Source of the DNA: Cercospora beticola
Lineage: Eukaryota > Ascomycota > Dothideomycetes > Mycosphaerellales > Mycosphaerellaceae
Length of the DNA: 64,000 nucleotides
Assembly (NCBI RefSeq): GCF_033473495.1
Contig: NC_088936.1
Span: 372,001-436,000 of the forward strand
Reading direction: 5' to 3'
The stretch's first letter is position 1, and each line of letters starts with the position of its first letter. Below, piece by piece: positions 23,737-34,999 of this stretch. The notes under the pieces were generated by a model. The model was not told the origin of the DNA. It did no database searches and saw only the letters and a program-made list of their open reading frames with translations. Position numbers and translations under genes: made by a program.

Positions 23737-25762
23737 ATGTTCACCATAGCGGCTGTCCTCAGCCTGGCCGCTTTGGCCCAGGCACAGAATTTGTCGTTCG
23801 TTGACCCAACGAAGACCTCAGGAAGCTATTCCACGACGAGCTACAATGCCACACTCGCGAGTACTCAGATAGCCCAGACGGACTTCTCGAACGAGCGGCT
23901 TGCGTTTCTGTGGGATCAAGTCGGTCCTGTCGCGACCGGAATTCTGAGCACCACTGTGTCGCCGACTCCGGAGCCTTCGAGATTTCCTCAACCTGGGTAT
24001 ATGCATCCATATGTTCCAAGCTATTATCCTGGGGATCTGGCCGATGCTGCACTCCCAGAGGACTTCGAGTGGGGTATGTCGTCTTCGGCATTTCAGATCG
24101 AGGTTCGTAAAGCAGGTGACGAGGTCTGAGACACGAAAGCTGAAAAGTGTCAATAGGGAGCGGTCACAGACGAAGGCAGAGGTCCTTCAATTTGGGATTT
24201 GTTGATGCATAGAGTCCCCAATTGGGTAGCCGACAACAGTACTGCAGATACTGGAGCTGAGCACTATTACCTGTACAAGCAGGACTTCGCCAGAATCGCG
24301 GCTCTTGGTTTCCACAAGATGGCAATAAGTATTGCCTGGCCAAGGATTTTTCCTTTCGGCAAGGGCCCTGTGAATGAAGCTGGAGTCAAGCACTACGACG
24401 ATGTTATCGCAAGCATGCTGGAGAATGGCTTGGCGCCTTCAATCACACTGTTTCACTGGGGTCAGTCAAGGCGTGATCTGGAGCGATGTACCGCGTTGAA
24501 ACTAACTTTTGCCAGACACGCCTCTTGCTTTGTTCAACGAGTATGGAGCTTGGTCGGATCGTCAAATCATAGATGACTTCTTCAACTATGCAACTTTCAT
24601 CATCCAGAGGTACGATCAGTATGTCGAGACCTGGTTCACCATCAACGAACCTCAATACTGTAAGCAGTCCTCTCAACGTTATTTGAGTGCCAACTGACCT
24701 TCGTGCGCCCACTCATAGGTAATTGGCAATATGCCAACTACCCCGCCGGAGAGTACTATCCAGCATATAACAACATCACTGGTGGCGTTGAAGCCCGCTT
24801 CACCTGCGGCCACTACACCCTGCTCGCCCACGCTCGGATCGCCAAGTGGTACCACGAGGAGTTCCGTGGCCGAGGCCGCATTACGTTCAAGAACAGCGGA
24901 AATGGCTTCCAAGCTAACTCCAGCAGCGAGGCAGATGCTGTTGCCGTGCAGCGCAATTACGACTTCGTCCTAGGATGGTTCAACCATGGACCTTGGAACG
25001 ACGGCGACTACCCTCAAACTCTCAAAGACACTTTGAACGATACTCTTCCGACTCTTACGCAGGAAGAGAAGGATCTGATCGCGGGCAGCTGCGACTTCTT
25101 TGCAATCGACGCGTACACTTCGTACTTTGCATCCAGCATCTCTCCCGAGGATGGCGATATTTCGGCGTGCACCTCAAACTCCTCTCACCCTTCGTACCCG
25201 GAATGTGCGGGATCCAGTCCCCTCGCTCCAGATGGATTCCCAGCCGGTCCTTCAGCCGATCCTGGGGCAAGCTGGTTGCAGGACACTCCGACTGGTGTAC
25301 GGTTGTTTTTGAAGAACATCACCCAGGATCTGTTCCCAGGCATTCCAGATATTCAAGTTACCGAGTTTGGTTTTGCGGAACCATTCGAGGCCGAGCTGAA
25401 CAGTTTGTCCACCATTCTGTGGGACTTAAGACGCGCAGACTACTTCCAGGGCTTCTTGGACAATGTGCTGGCTGCCAGAGTCCTGGATGGGGTCAATGTT
25501 ACGGGTGCTTGGGCTTGGTCTTTTATTGACAGTGGGTCGCTTCCCTTTCCCTCCTTGATGAAGCCAGTCCGCTTGCAGAAGCTGATAAACAATGACAGAT
25601 TTCGAATGGGGCTCTGGCAGGGCCACGAGATTCGGCATGCAATACTTGAATTATACTGACCTGACGCGGTCGCCGAAAGCGAGCATGTTCACGTACCTGA
25701 ACTGGTTCAGGCAGCATCTTGGGGAGGGCGAAGGTGGCAGCAGCAACGCTACTATGAGGTGA
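23737..25762 (+). CDS. Secreted GH1 beta-glucosidase with N-terminal extension
   Basis: Five exons, 23737-24102, 24157-24460, 24516-24659, 24719-25531 and 25599-25762, give 596 residues. There is a signal peptide (AVLSLAALAQA), then about 90 low-complexity residues, then the GH1 barrel beginning at LPEDFEWGMSSSAFQIEG. The acid/base glutamate lies in TINEPQ (about E268) and the nucleophile in VTEFGF (about E487). A further NFEWGSG block near the end contacts substrate in the family. The common TENG signature is TEFG here. Acidic extracellular beta-glucosidase activity on cello-oligosaccharides or glycosides is likely. Several NxS/T sites suggest glycosylation. Confidence 0.9.
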
Positions 25763-26206
25763 TAGAGCGACAGATCAAAATCAGTATTCAAAGAGCAGTA
25801 AAGTAGAACTTTGGTAGTAGTGGTCAGTGTAGAAAGGTCTGAGAGGTCGCAAAGGTGCAGACGAATAGTAAGCCATGCTTCAAACGATAAAGTTCGCCTT
25901 GTCTCGATGTCGATGTACAAATGTATCTTGTACAGTAGATGGAGGGAGAGAAAGGCGGCAGCGCCTCAGGCTCGATGTTGCTTCCAATTTTGGTACGCGT
26001 CAATTAAGGTTTAGTTCTAGGGAGCTCCCGCCGATGCCGAGCAGGGATGTCATCCGAAACTCCAGCAGTGACTTTCGCGCCAACTCCAACTTCAACTCCA
26101 CGACGACATCGACATCAGCCAACGCATCTCTCGCGCACACGCCTATCTTCCGCATTCATCTGTCGACAACTTAAAGAGATCGCGCACCGCGCCGACGACC
26201 GCCGTC
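25763..26206. other. intergenic spacer / promoter of the RBM5-like gene
   Basis: No supported gene. C/A-rich repeats near 26080-26160 look like a leader. Confidence 0.5.
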
Positions 26207-28219
26207 ATGGATCGCAACCGAGCTCGTGAATATGGTATCTTTGACAGGGCGCAACATCGCAATGTAATCAGTGAAAAACGTATCACTGACCTGCCATGAA
26301 CTGAAAGATACTGCTGCATCGCGTGGTGACAGCCATGACGACTCCGACATTGGTTTCAGCATCCGAGGAGCCGCTCAGCGCAAGCACAGTCAAGATGGCC
26401 AAGTGCAGCCGCAGAGCCGACCAGCTTCGCCGCGCAGCCATCACAATCACAGTCGCGCGCCATCGCAATCGCGCTCGCCACCGCGTCGACGTGACAGGCC
26501 TTACCGCGACCGCGACGACCCTGAGAGTGGTCGCGATTCAAGAAGCTACTACTCGTCGCGCAACGTATACATTCCTAAGCACACCTCTTCTTGATGAACC
26601 TGTATGCCTAATGCGGAGTCCAGGATGATCGCTATTATTCGCGCCATAGCAGCTCCAGCGACTATCACCAGCAGGGCTATTCTCATTCGCGCCAATACTA
26701 CGAACCCTATCAGGATCATTCAGATTTTGGGTTCTACGAAGAGCCAGTCGCCCCACCGCCCAGCAACGGTGACGCCGACGTCTCGCTGGACGGAAACCCA
26801 CTGCCTTTTCTGCTGATCCGCGGGCTCAAGACCAATATGAGCGAAGCAGTGCTTCACAAGGGACTCGAGAAGCTGTACCAAGACGAGCTCCAGGCTCCAC
26901 AAGACGCCGCTGTGCCGCCACCCAGTCTGCCACCTGGGGGCGAAGCATCTGTCGCCGCCCTTCTTGCCTCTTTGCCGCTGAAGCCATTGCCTTTGCCAGG
27001 CGCCGCTCCAGGAAGTTTGAAGCGTGTTTTCGTGATTCGTGATCGTGAAACGGACAAGAGTCTATCGTTCGGATTTGCTGAGTATCACACAGTTACAGAT
27101 GCTAAGGCAGCACTTGCGAAAGCAATGACTCTCGGCGACAAGTTCACCATCTCATCCAAGAAGATCGAGATTTGCTATCCACACATGGGTGTCTTCCCAG
27201 TAGTTGTTCCAGGCCAGTTCGGGTCGGACGGCAGATACTGCTTCCAACGCGGCGCAGTTTTGCACGAATATCACGACAAGCGCTACTATGCCTCGGTACA
27301 AGACGTAAATCCAGAACCTCCAGCGCGACCGGAGACCCCGACTCAGTCTGGAAATACCAAAGACACGAAGAACAACAAGAAGCGTCCGAAGGAGAGCGCG
27401 GGCATCAACTCACTAGAGGGCGAAGGCACAACGAAGAAAGTCAAGATTGGAGAGCCAAAAGAGCTGGGTATTGTGAATTTGTGGCAGAAGAAGCAAGCTG
27501 AGCTGCGCGGCGAGGATGCTGAGCAGGACGAGTCCCGCCCACAATCTTCGAGTTCCGAGAAGCACGCAACAGACGAAGCCCCGCAGCAAAGCTACGTTCA
27601 CCAGAAAACCAAGGGAGGCAAGCTACAGACCACCTGCTATCTATGCAGCAGCCAGCTCTCAGCAGACGTCACGCCCGCACAGCATGTTGCAGGCAGTAAG
27701 AAGCATTCCACGTTACTACAAGATGAGGCAAAGGTGAAGCTCGCCTGGGAACGATTGGCCAAATTCGGCATAGCAGCGGATCAGACAGTGAAGGTGGAGG
27801 TCAAAGTGACAGAGAAGACGGAACCGGAGAAGACGGAGTGGAGGGATCGGGCAAAGGAGCGCCGCATCCAGGAGGCCAAGGCAGGCACGACAGAGAAGGT
27901 GAAGGTGTCGTTGAAGGACGTGAAGAAGAAGGAGGGAGGTGGTGCTTCGGCGCAACAGAAGCCAACGAAGCCATCATATGGCAAGGGGATGGCGATGCTG
28001 CAGAAGGCGGGCTGGGCGGAGGGAGAGGGGTTGGGGGCGGGAGGAGGCATCACTGCTCCAATCGAGCAAATGTCGTACAATGCTGGGGTGGGGCTGGGGC
28101 ACGAGGGGGCCAAGAGGGGCGATGCCAACGAGGAGGCAGAGAGGGCGACCCGGGGCGGTGACGGATGGGTGGAGAAGACGAAGGATCTGGCGCGTGAGCG
28201 CTTTGAGCGCATGCAGTGA
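26207..28219 (+). CDS. RBM5/RBM10-like splicing factor (RRM, C2H2 zinc finger, G-patch)
   Basis: Exons 26207-26234, 26308-26564 and 26624-28219 give 626 residues. The order is: an Arg/Ser/Asp/Tyr-rich N-terminus (RS-like), an RRM with LLIRGL (RNP2-like) and LSFGFAEYHT (RNP1-like) at about 150-260, and an aromatic OCRE-like patch (FGSDGRYCFQ). These are followed by a charged linker, a CYLC..H..H zinc finger of the U1/matrin type, and a G-patch (KGMAMLQKAGWAEGEGLG...) near the end. This arrangement is that of RBM5/RBM10 and their fungal homologues, which act in 3' splice-site choice in the nucleus. The first coding exon is only 28 nt. Confidence 0.85.
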
Positions 28220-29791
28220 GCGCCTCCTTCTCCACCGCCGTCGCCGCTCCGCGGTCGACACATAGACCGCTCGGCCCCACCCCGCCCGGCCCCGCCTGAC
28301 AGAAGGCAGAATGAAACTTTTGTGCACGAACAGGGTCTTTTCACCTTTCCCCATCTGGCTGTCTCTGTGGAATATTGCTGACTATGCTGACAAGTTTGGT
28401 TTTGAGCGACATGTTGTCCTTGCAAACATGGCGGAGATTGAGCTTCGACCAGATTCTCTCTGCGACAAGTATGGTCGCTGAGCTCTCCAAGGGAGTCATG
28501 GGGTGAATCGCAACGGGTGTCAAATGGAGGAGCGAGCGGTGTGCTGATTGTATCTCGACGCAGATCTAGGCTCTCCGTGCTCAACTGGGTAGAGACGGCG
28601 AGGATTGCGGCGTTTCTTGACATCAGAGAGTGCTGGAATTGCAGGTCTGATGTCTCTGTCCCTGCTAAGCTGTTGATTGCAGAGCTACTGAGTATGGAAA
28701 AGCCTGCTGAGGGCTCGGAGTCTCTATGGAGAGGGGCGAGTCTGAACGCGTCACGTCTGCCGGTCTTGGCATCCGCCGGGCCGGACTTCCCTTCCTGAAA
28801 TATCCATTGACAACGCCTCTTGATGTGAAGATCGACAGAACAAGACCCGCATACCGATGACAGAGAGCAACAAGAATCAACGCCGTCTCCTTTCGCCGAA
28901 TAGGCAGATGTCCTAGTCATTCGGCCCCTCGACGGCCTCTGGCTCACAAGCAATTTCAGGTTGATGGAATATTGGTTTCAGGCGCTTGCTTCCGCCCGCG
29001 CACGTGCGAAATCAGACGGCAAGAACCAAGATACCCGGCATACGCGTTCTCATGTCGCCGTGAAGGCATCTCTTTCCGGAAAGGCACCTCGCCTGCGCTA
29101 TCGCAAATGCCTCTCAATTGGTAAACTCAGCTCGAACCTGGAGACCGCACGATGGCACCAGACCAATTGAGCTTGGAATTCGTTCTGCAGAGGCCACAAG
29201 CGCATCAGCTGGAGCGTTACTGATCATTAGCCTGAATAAAGTCTATGCTGTCAGCATGTGGCTTCTGCTACATCGTCCCATGGGTCGTGGGTTATATCTG
29301 CATTGGACGAGTGTGGCGACTGCATATCCGTCCTTATGAGCCCGCGCCCACACCGAAAGTCCTTCGCGGACCGCTCACCGAAGTCATGCACATTTCCAGC
29401 AACTCCCAGTAATTGCTTGCCTAAAGCACTGCATAATTCAATGTCCCCGTTGATCTAGGCAACTTCTGGCGCGTGAGCTGACATTGAGTTGACCGTTGAC
29501 ATGCAGGATTTGGATGGCGGTCCTGCCCGGTTCCTGATACCGCCAACGGTGCTCAACCTACCACAAGAACAAGTCCCAAAGTCGTCCAAGATCAGCACGA
29601 ACATCTCAGATATAAGACCTTCTGCTCTCCCTCACCAGCAAAAATCATCAAGCAGCAGCAATTCGCACCACACTCGTTTCAGCAACTTTGACCACACTCT
29701 TTTATAACACACTCTTTTAGTACATTTGCTTTTTACCGCGAATCGCTGCCTTCGTTCACCCTACAGCTTGACAAGAAAATCAGTCTTCAAA
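28220..29791. other. 1.6-kb intergenic region without a supported gene
   Basis: No domain-bearing ORF. The right part is the promoter of the repeat protein gene and contains a TATA-like atataag near 29610 and pyrimidine tracts. Confidence 0.5.
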
Positions 29792-31147
29792 ATGCAGATC
29801 ATCGCAGCTTTCGCCGCTGTCTTGGCCGTTGCCGCCGCCACTCCAAACGAGGGACCTAAGGGATACGGTGCTGAGCAGCCAAAATATCCTGCTGAGCCAA
29901 CTCACCCAGCGGAGAAACCGACCTATCCAGCAGAGAAGCCGACTTACCCTGCTGAACCTACCTACCCAGCAGAAAAGCCGACTTACCCTGTCGAGAAGGT
30001 AAGTGCGGTCACTGGCGCACTGAAAAGGATGAAAAGCGTTGCACACACCGTCGTACAGTCATCTGACCATTTCGACAGCCAACATACCCTGTCGAGAAGC
30101 CCACGTACCCGGCCGAGAAGCCAACATATCCAGCGCAGCCGACCTACCCAGCTGAGAAGGTGCGTCATTTCAATTGGAAGCAGCGTTAAAATTGCAAAAA
30201 GTGTTTCATCAGACATCTTCTTACGTTTTACTGATTACATGACAGCCAACCTATCCAGTGGAGAAGCCCACCTACCCAGTAGAGAAGCCCACCTATCCAG
30301 TAGAGAAACCAACCTATCCAGTGGAGAAGCCAACCTATCCCGTGGAGAGACCTACCTACCCGGCAGAGAAGTGCGAGACCAAGAACACATGCAAAGCCAC
30401 TTGGACCACGTACGAGAAGATGGTGCCAACAACCGCTTACGAGACCCTCACAACGACCACAATGAAGCCATACACCACAACGGTGTACGATAAGCAAACA
30501 GTTGTGACCACCGATCACGGTATGCTGCACTGAGACCGATGCCTCCAGCAACTACTGACTGCTATAGTTCCATCCGGCTACGTCAGCTACAAGACGTCTC
30601 AATACGAGACCGAGATCAAGACCAAGACCCAGAAGGTCGAGGTATGACTGCATTCGCCAGCTTTCGGCGGCGTCTCGCTGACATTGTATAGACCGTCACC
30701 ACGACATACCTCACGACCATCTTGGTTGATTCTTACGTCCGTACTACCGTCGAGTCCAAGCTGCCATGGACCTACACGACCGCTTTCGAGAAGCCCCACA
30801 CCACGGTCATCAAGAAGCCAGTCGAGTCCGTCTACATGAAGCCCGAGACAACTGTCTACACTTCCGGATACGCTACTCAAACTAAGTCTGTCTGCACCGA
30901 GAGCACTTCGATCTGCAAGGACGAGAAGGTCTGCTCTACCTATCCTCTCCAGAAGCCAACTGGCCCAGCTGAGAAGCCTACCCACCCTGCTGAGAACAAG
31001 CCGACTTATCCAGCTGAGAACAAGCCCACTCACCCAGCCGAGAAGCCTGTTTACCCAGCTGAGCCAACTTACCCAGCCGGTGGTGCTAAGCCATACCTCG
31101 GAGATGACAAGGTTGTCGCTGACCCGGCACCAAAGGCCTATGCCTAA
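29792..31147 (+). CDS. Secreted KPTYPAE-repeat cell-wall protein
   Basis: Five exons, 29792-29998, 30079-30159, 30246-30519, 30568-30641 and 30692-31147, give 363 residues. A signal peptide (IIAAFAAVLAVAAA) leads into about 16 heptad-like units of the type (K)PTYP[A/V]E spread over the first three exons. A Thr-rich core with paired cysteines follows, then six further, more varied units near the C-terminus. The first two introns lie at unit boundaries in phase 0. The repeats are Pro/Tyr/Lys/Glu-rich and should be extended, wall-embedded or cross-linked through Tyr. No GPI signal is obvious. It is most like uncharacterised fungal wall or appressorial proteins. Function is unknown. Confidence 0.82.
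29873..31076 (+). repeat. KPTYPAE-coding tandem repeat (about 22 units, interrupted by introns)
   Basis: Units of about 21 nt encode (K)PTYP[A/V]E, with HP, GP and KYP variants. There are six in exon 1, four in exon 2, six in exon 3 and six in exon 5. Confidence 0.8.
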
Positions 31148-32403
31148 GCGCGTCACCATTACAGGCCGCGAGCAGTGGACAGGACATTTGAAGCCCTTTG
31201 AGGTATCTGCGTAACAGCGAGGGGCGTTCAATGGGCATCTGGGTACGAAGATAGAAGAGCTGCATCAATGGGTATATAATGCTAATGGCAGCAATTTCGT
31301 TGCTTCAATGCTCGAGCCCACTTACTTCGAAGCTTGCAAAGGCTGTCTTGACTCCATCCTCTGTTCCGTTCTGCTGCAAGCTAAGCCAATTGCTCGGCGC
31401 CATAGTGTTCCTTATCCAATGTGAGTCGTGACTCGCTGCGAAGGACTTTGAAGATCAACGACAGCAGGCCAGCTAGACTGATGCTAACGGATAGGCACAC
31501 ACCTTGGCAGACTAGGTCGTCTTCTCCCAGTGGACACGCATTCAGCTGAGCTGGGTATGTGGTCCCGTTTCCAGAGCTACGCGACTAGGTTAAGAGTTTA
31601 TCCCGACCTCTCATCGGGATACGAAAGTCCTTGCTGGAGAGGTAGACTTTCTGCCGGTCACCTAAACGACTACCTGGCAGCTTGCGCGAGTGTCTCCACG
31701 GAATACGACGCCTTCTCTCATTGGACTTTTCGCTACCAAGTGGGTTGATCTGAATTCGTTGTTTCAGGAGTCGGTTCCAAGAGTTGGTAACGATGACAAC
31801 GAGGCCGGCGGAGGCGATGGCCTTGCGCATTGCTCATCTTCCACACGGTCGCAAGCCAGAAAACCAGCACTACGTTCATCTCCTCATACACAGCCAACAC
31901 GTGTCTTCGATGACTGATACTAGGATGTGATCGGAGAGCCAACCAGAGCATCTCTTAACGACGACACACACACATGGGTGCGTGCCTACGTTCACTCCTA
32001 GACTGACGCACGGCCCACCAGGGCACAATCAGGCCCACTTGTCTATTGTGCCTATTGGCCTATTGTGCTTGTTCACTCGCAGATCACCCAGTCACCTCAA
32101 TGGCATTACTCATAATCCAACACTTTGATCTTCCTCCCACCTCTTTCACCCTCGTTGGCCATCTGCGAAATTACGACAAACACAGATCAAAGGCCACTCG
32201 ATCAAGCAAATCAGAAGCATTGACGTGCGACATTCCTCGCACTTCACGCCCGCAAGTCGTGCACTTCACGCTCCAAGTGCGGCCACCATCACTGTCTGAC
32301 TCCTATATTCCATCTAAAACGACAAGCATATATCAAGCACCACCATCCTCTTCACAAAAACCCATCGGCTTCAAGGCGTCGTCCATCGAAGATTGTCATC
32401 AAC
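31148..32403. other. 1.3-kb intergenic region without a supported gene
   Basis: Small overlapping ORFs only. There is no signal of transposons or RNA genes. Confidence 0.5.
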
Positions 32404-33123
32404 ATGGACTCTTCTCCTTTCGGCACGCTTCCAGCTGAACTCCGCAACGACATCTACGAGCTGGTCCTCCTTTCCGAAGAACCCATCTTGGTCCACTGCG
32501 AGGCAGCAGCCACTCCTGGAGTGCCACGCAAGTACAGATACCTTCCCGGCATAATCGCCACCTGCAAGCAAGTTCGAAACGAGTGCGAACAGATCTTCTT
32601 CAAGCGCAACACTTCTCAAGTCGGCATCTCTCCACGTCCCGCGAAGATCGAACTCACGCCCTACCGCGACGAGGCACACGCTCTCTGGGCATTCCTCAAC
32701 GGCCTACAGCGCGTCCATTTCTCGATGCCCAAACACATCACATTCAAGATCAGCAGAAGCTACTCGCAGCTCAGTTGTTCAATTAGCCAACACTTCCAAG
32801 GCGCCGAAATTCGACATCTCCTGTATGAGATCGAAAAGTTCACACTCGGTCGACAGATTGAGAAAGTCGAGTGTGAGATCGAGTCGACTTGGGGTATCAC
32901 AGCGACGCACGAGAGTACAGTGATAGACATGAACAACATGAGTCACTCGGCAATCACCGGGTTTGGAGCTTTCCTGGACAAGTATCCCTCAGGGACTCGC
33001 GCCTACCATCCCGATAGTATTGTGTGCCACTTTCATTGGAAGGTGATGAAGAACTTGAGCGTTGCTTGCGAGGCTCGGGAGGAGAAGCGGTTGGCAAAGC
33101 AGGAGTGGGGCAGGCATAGCTAA
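32404..33123 (+). CDS. Small F-box/2EXR-like uncharacterised protein
   Basis: Intronless, 239 residues, start in the context atcaacATGGAC. The N-terminal FGTLPAELRNDIYELVL matches the F-box-like/2EXR start that many Dothideomycete proteins of 200-300 residues share. A cysteine in the CKQVRNECEQIFF helix is also usual for them. The rest has no catalytic motif. If it is a true F-box protein it would recruit substrates to SCF ubiquitin ligases, but many members of this large fungal family are orphan. It faces the Arb2-domain gene tail-to-tail. Confidence 0.7.
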   Translation: MDSSPFGTLPAELRNDIYELVLLSEEPILVHCEAAATPGVPRKYRYLPGIIATCKQVRNECEQIFFKRNTSQVGISPRPAKIELTPYRDEAHALWAFLNGLQRVHFSMPKHITFKISRSYSQLSCSISQHFQGAEIRHLLYEIEKFTLGRQIEKVECEIESTWGITATHESTVIDMNNMSHSAITGFGAFLDKYPSGTRAYHPDSIVCHFHWKVMKNLSVACEAREEKRLAKQEWGRHS

Positions 33124-33343
33124 AGACAGTTCTCTCATCGAATGACATAACGTCTTGCTAAGAGAATTTCAGTTGGAAACAACAAGCAGAAGCACGAATG
33201 TTCTCAGAGACCAATGCTGGGACACGAAGTTCGTGCCTTATCTCTCATTCATTGTGGCTGACTCGATGCTATAGCTCATTTCATGCATCTTGTCTTTGCA
33301 GAAAGATCCGCGCCCTAATGTCATTCCTGTCGTCTCTCTGATC

Positions 33344-34999
33344 TTAGTCATCGCCAGCATCCCTTGGCCAAGCCTGTCCTCTCATCTCCGAGCGTGCAGA
33401 CTCCTTTGCATCGCTCTCCTGTCCCTTCTGAATGTGGAACCACAAGTGCTCGAGCACATCGTCGATGACAACTGGGAAGACCGTTTCGGTGACGCCGTCG
33501 CAGACACCTGCGCTATAAGTTGGGCAAGAGACTGGAATTTCTTCAGGAGCGGGATAATCGTCGTCTTGGTCTTCGATCGTGGTCTCGTCTTTGTTGCTCT
33601 TTGCTGGAGAGCCAGGGTTGGAAGCGACAGTTGCTGGAGAAGTGGTTCCAGAATCGGCTGGAGTGTTCGGTGGAGGGCCTGGAACACTGAGGAGTTCGTC
33701 GACGACGGCCAGAGCAGAAAGCGGCTGTACGAGGTCTGCATGATCGCCGTTTGTGATGTCGTGGCCATTGACTCTTGGCGAATCTGGAGTAGTATGTCCG
33801 TTGATAGCGGCTCCGTTGGGCTCTTCAATGTCGGCTTGAGCGCCGGGCGCGTACTCCAAAGCTGGCATACCAAGAGATGCTCGATCTGGCATTTGCACGA
33901 CCGTACCCTTTGCTTCTTCGCTCTGGACCCAACCTTTGCCGACCGATGCGAGATGTGTCTTGAGCGGCAGCGACGCGATCTTTTCATGCTCATGCTTCGC
34001 ATCAATCAGAGCGACCGTTCCGAGAATGCCACCACCAATCGAGATATGGTCACGTGCGAGCATGATCTGGTCAATCGTGTCGAGTGTAGCGGTAGTGCCG
34101 TCACCGATGGCAATGATATGGAGTCGGGCGTCCTCAGCAATGATCTGTGGCAAGATGCTCTGGAACGCGGTTTGGACGTGCCTGTGCGGAGTCTCGTGCC
34201 CTGTCAATTGGTCAGTGCTATCGCGATTGTGCTCGCAGCGTTGAGACTCACCAGGAATCGAATTGTGCTTCGGCTCGACCTTGTTCGGCTCACTGGTGGC
34301 TGTTGGACGTGGACGGCTCTGCCACGAGGCGACCGTGAGGTTTCTGCCGAGGCCGTGGGAGTAGAGCAGCTGTCCGGGATTGAGGATAATGATGCCGGGT
34401 GCCTAGTGAAGTGAGCAAGCGTGTGCGTGTCTCTGGAAATATGGATATTCTGATCTCACCTGGAGTTTTTGTTCGTCGGTCCGGGTCTGCTCGCATTGAT
34501 CGAGACGTGCCATGCCATCCTCGGTGGGCTGTACTACCCGTGCTGCCACCTTACTCGCCAGCCCAGTGACACTTCCTCCATCGATGCCTCCCTCTCTCTG
34601 AACGGTACGCCAAGCCCACACGCCGCAATCCTGGCTGCTCTCGCCGATGACGATGATAATATCGCGCTTTTGCGCGAGTTCACTTACCTTCGTGGTGAGC
34701 AAGCTCACGTTCTGGCCAGATGGGCGCGACGAGGAGATCTCTGTGCCGTCGGCGCCGGTCACGAACAGCTCGGTGATGCCGTGCTTCTCCTTCAGCTCGG
34801 CGGCGATCTCCTTGCGGAGGCATTCTTGGTAGGCGCCGCGGCGCAAGTCGTTGACGCGGTCGTTGTCGGTGTGGAAGAAGTCGAAGTACTCGCCGGTGGT
34901 GTTGTCGACGAACTCGCCCTTCTCGTTCTTGTGGTAGCCGAAGGCGGCCAAGTCGGTGCTGTACTCAGGCTCCTTGGGAGCCGCGATGCAACGGAACAT
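33344..34999 (-). CDS. Arb2-domain protein
   Basis: Exons on the minus strand, 34999-34460, 34402-34252 and 34200-33344, with introns of 57 and 51 bp, give 515 residues. The N-terminal AAFGYHKNEKGEFVDNTTGEYFDFF block, the RDIIIVIGESSQDCGVWAWR loop and PGIIILNPGQLLYSHG are the conserved parts of the Arb2 domain. Arb2 is a subunit of the fission-yeast siRNA chaperone complex, and the same fold occurs in class II histone deacetylase partners. The C-terminal 200 residues are low-complexity and acidic. A start 16 codons upstream is possible, but M34999 heads the conserved part. A silencing role is inferred only. Confidence 0.8.

Noticed and set aside
27781..28953. 390-codon minus-strand ORF opposite the RBM5-like 3' end
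   Set aside because: Composition mirrors Lys/Glu/Gly-rich codons of the G-patch gene. No domain or signal peptide.
33290..34414. 374-codon plus-strand ORF opposite the Arb2-domain gene
   Set aside because: Antisense shadow with no domain and random composition. The Arb2 frame has conserved motifs and proper introns.
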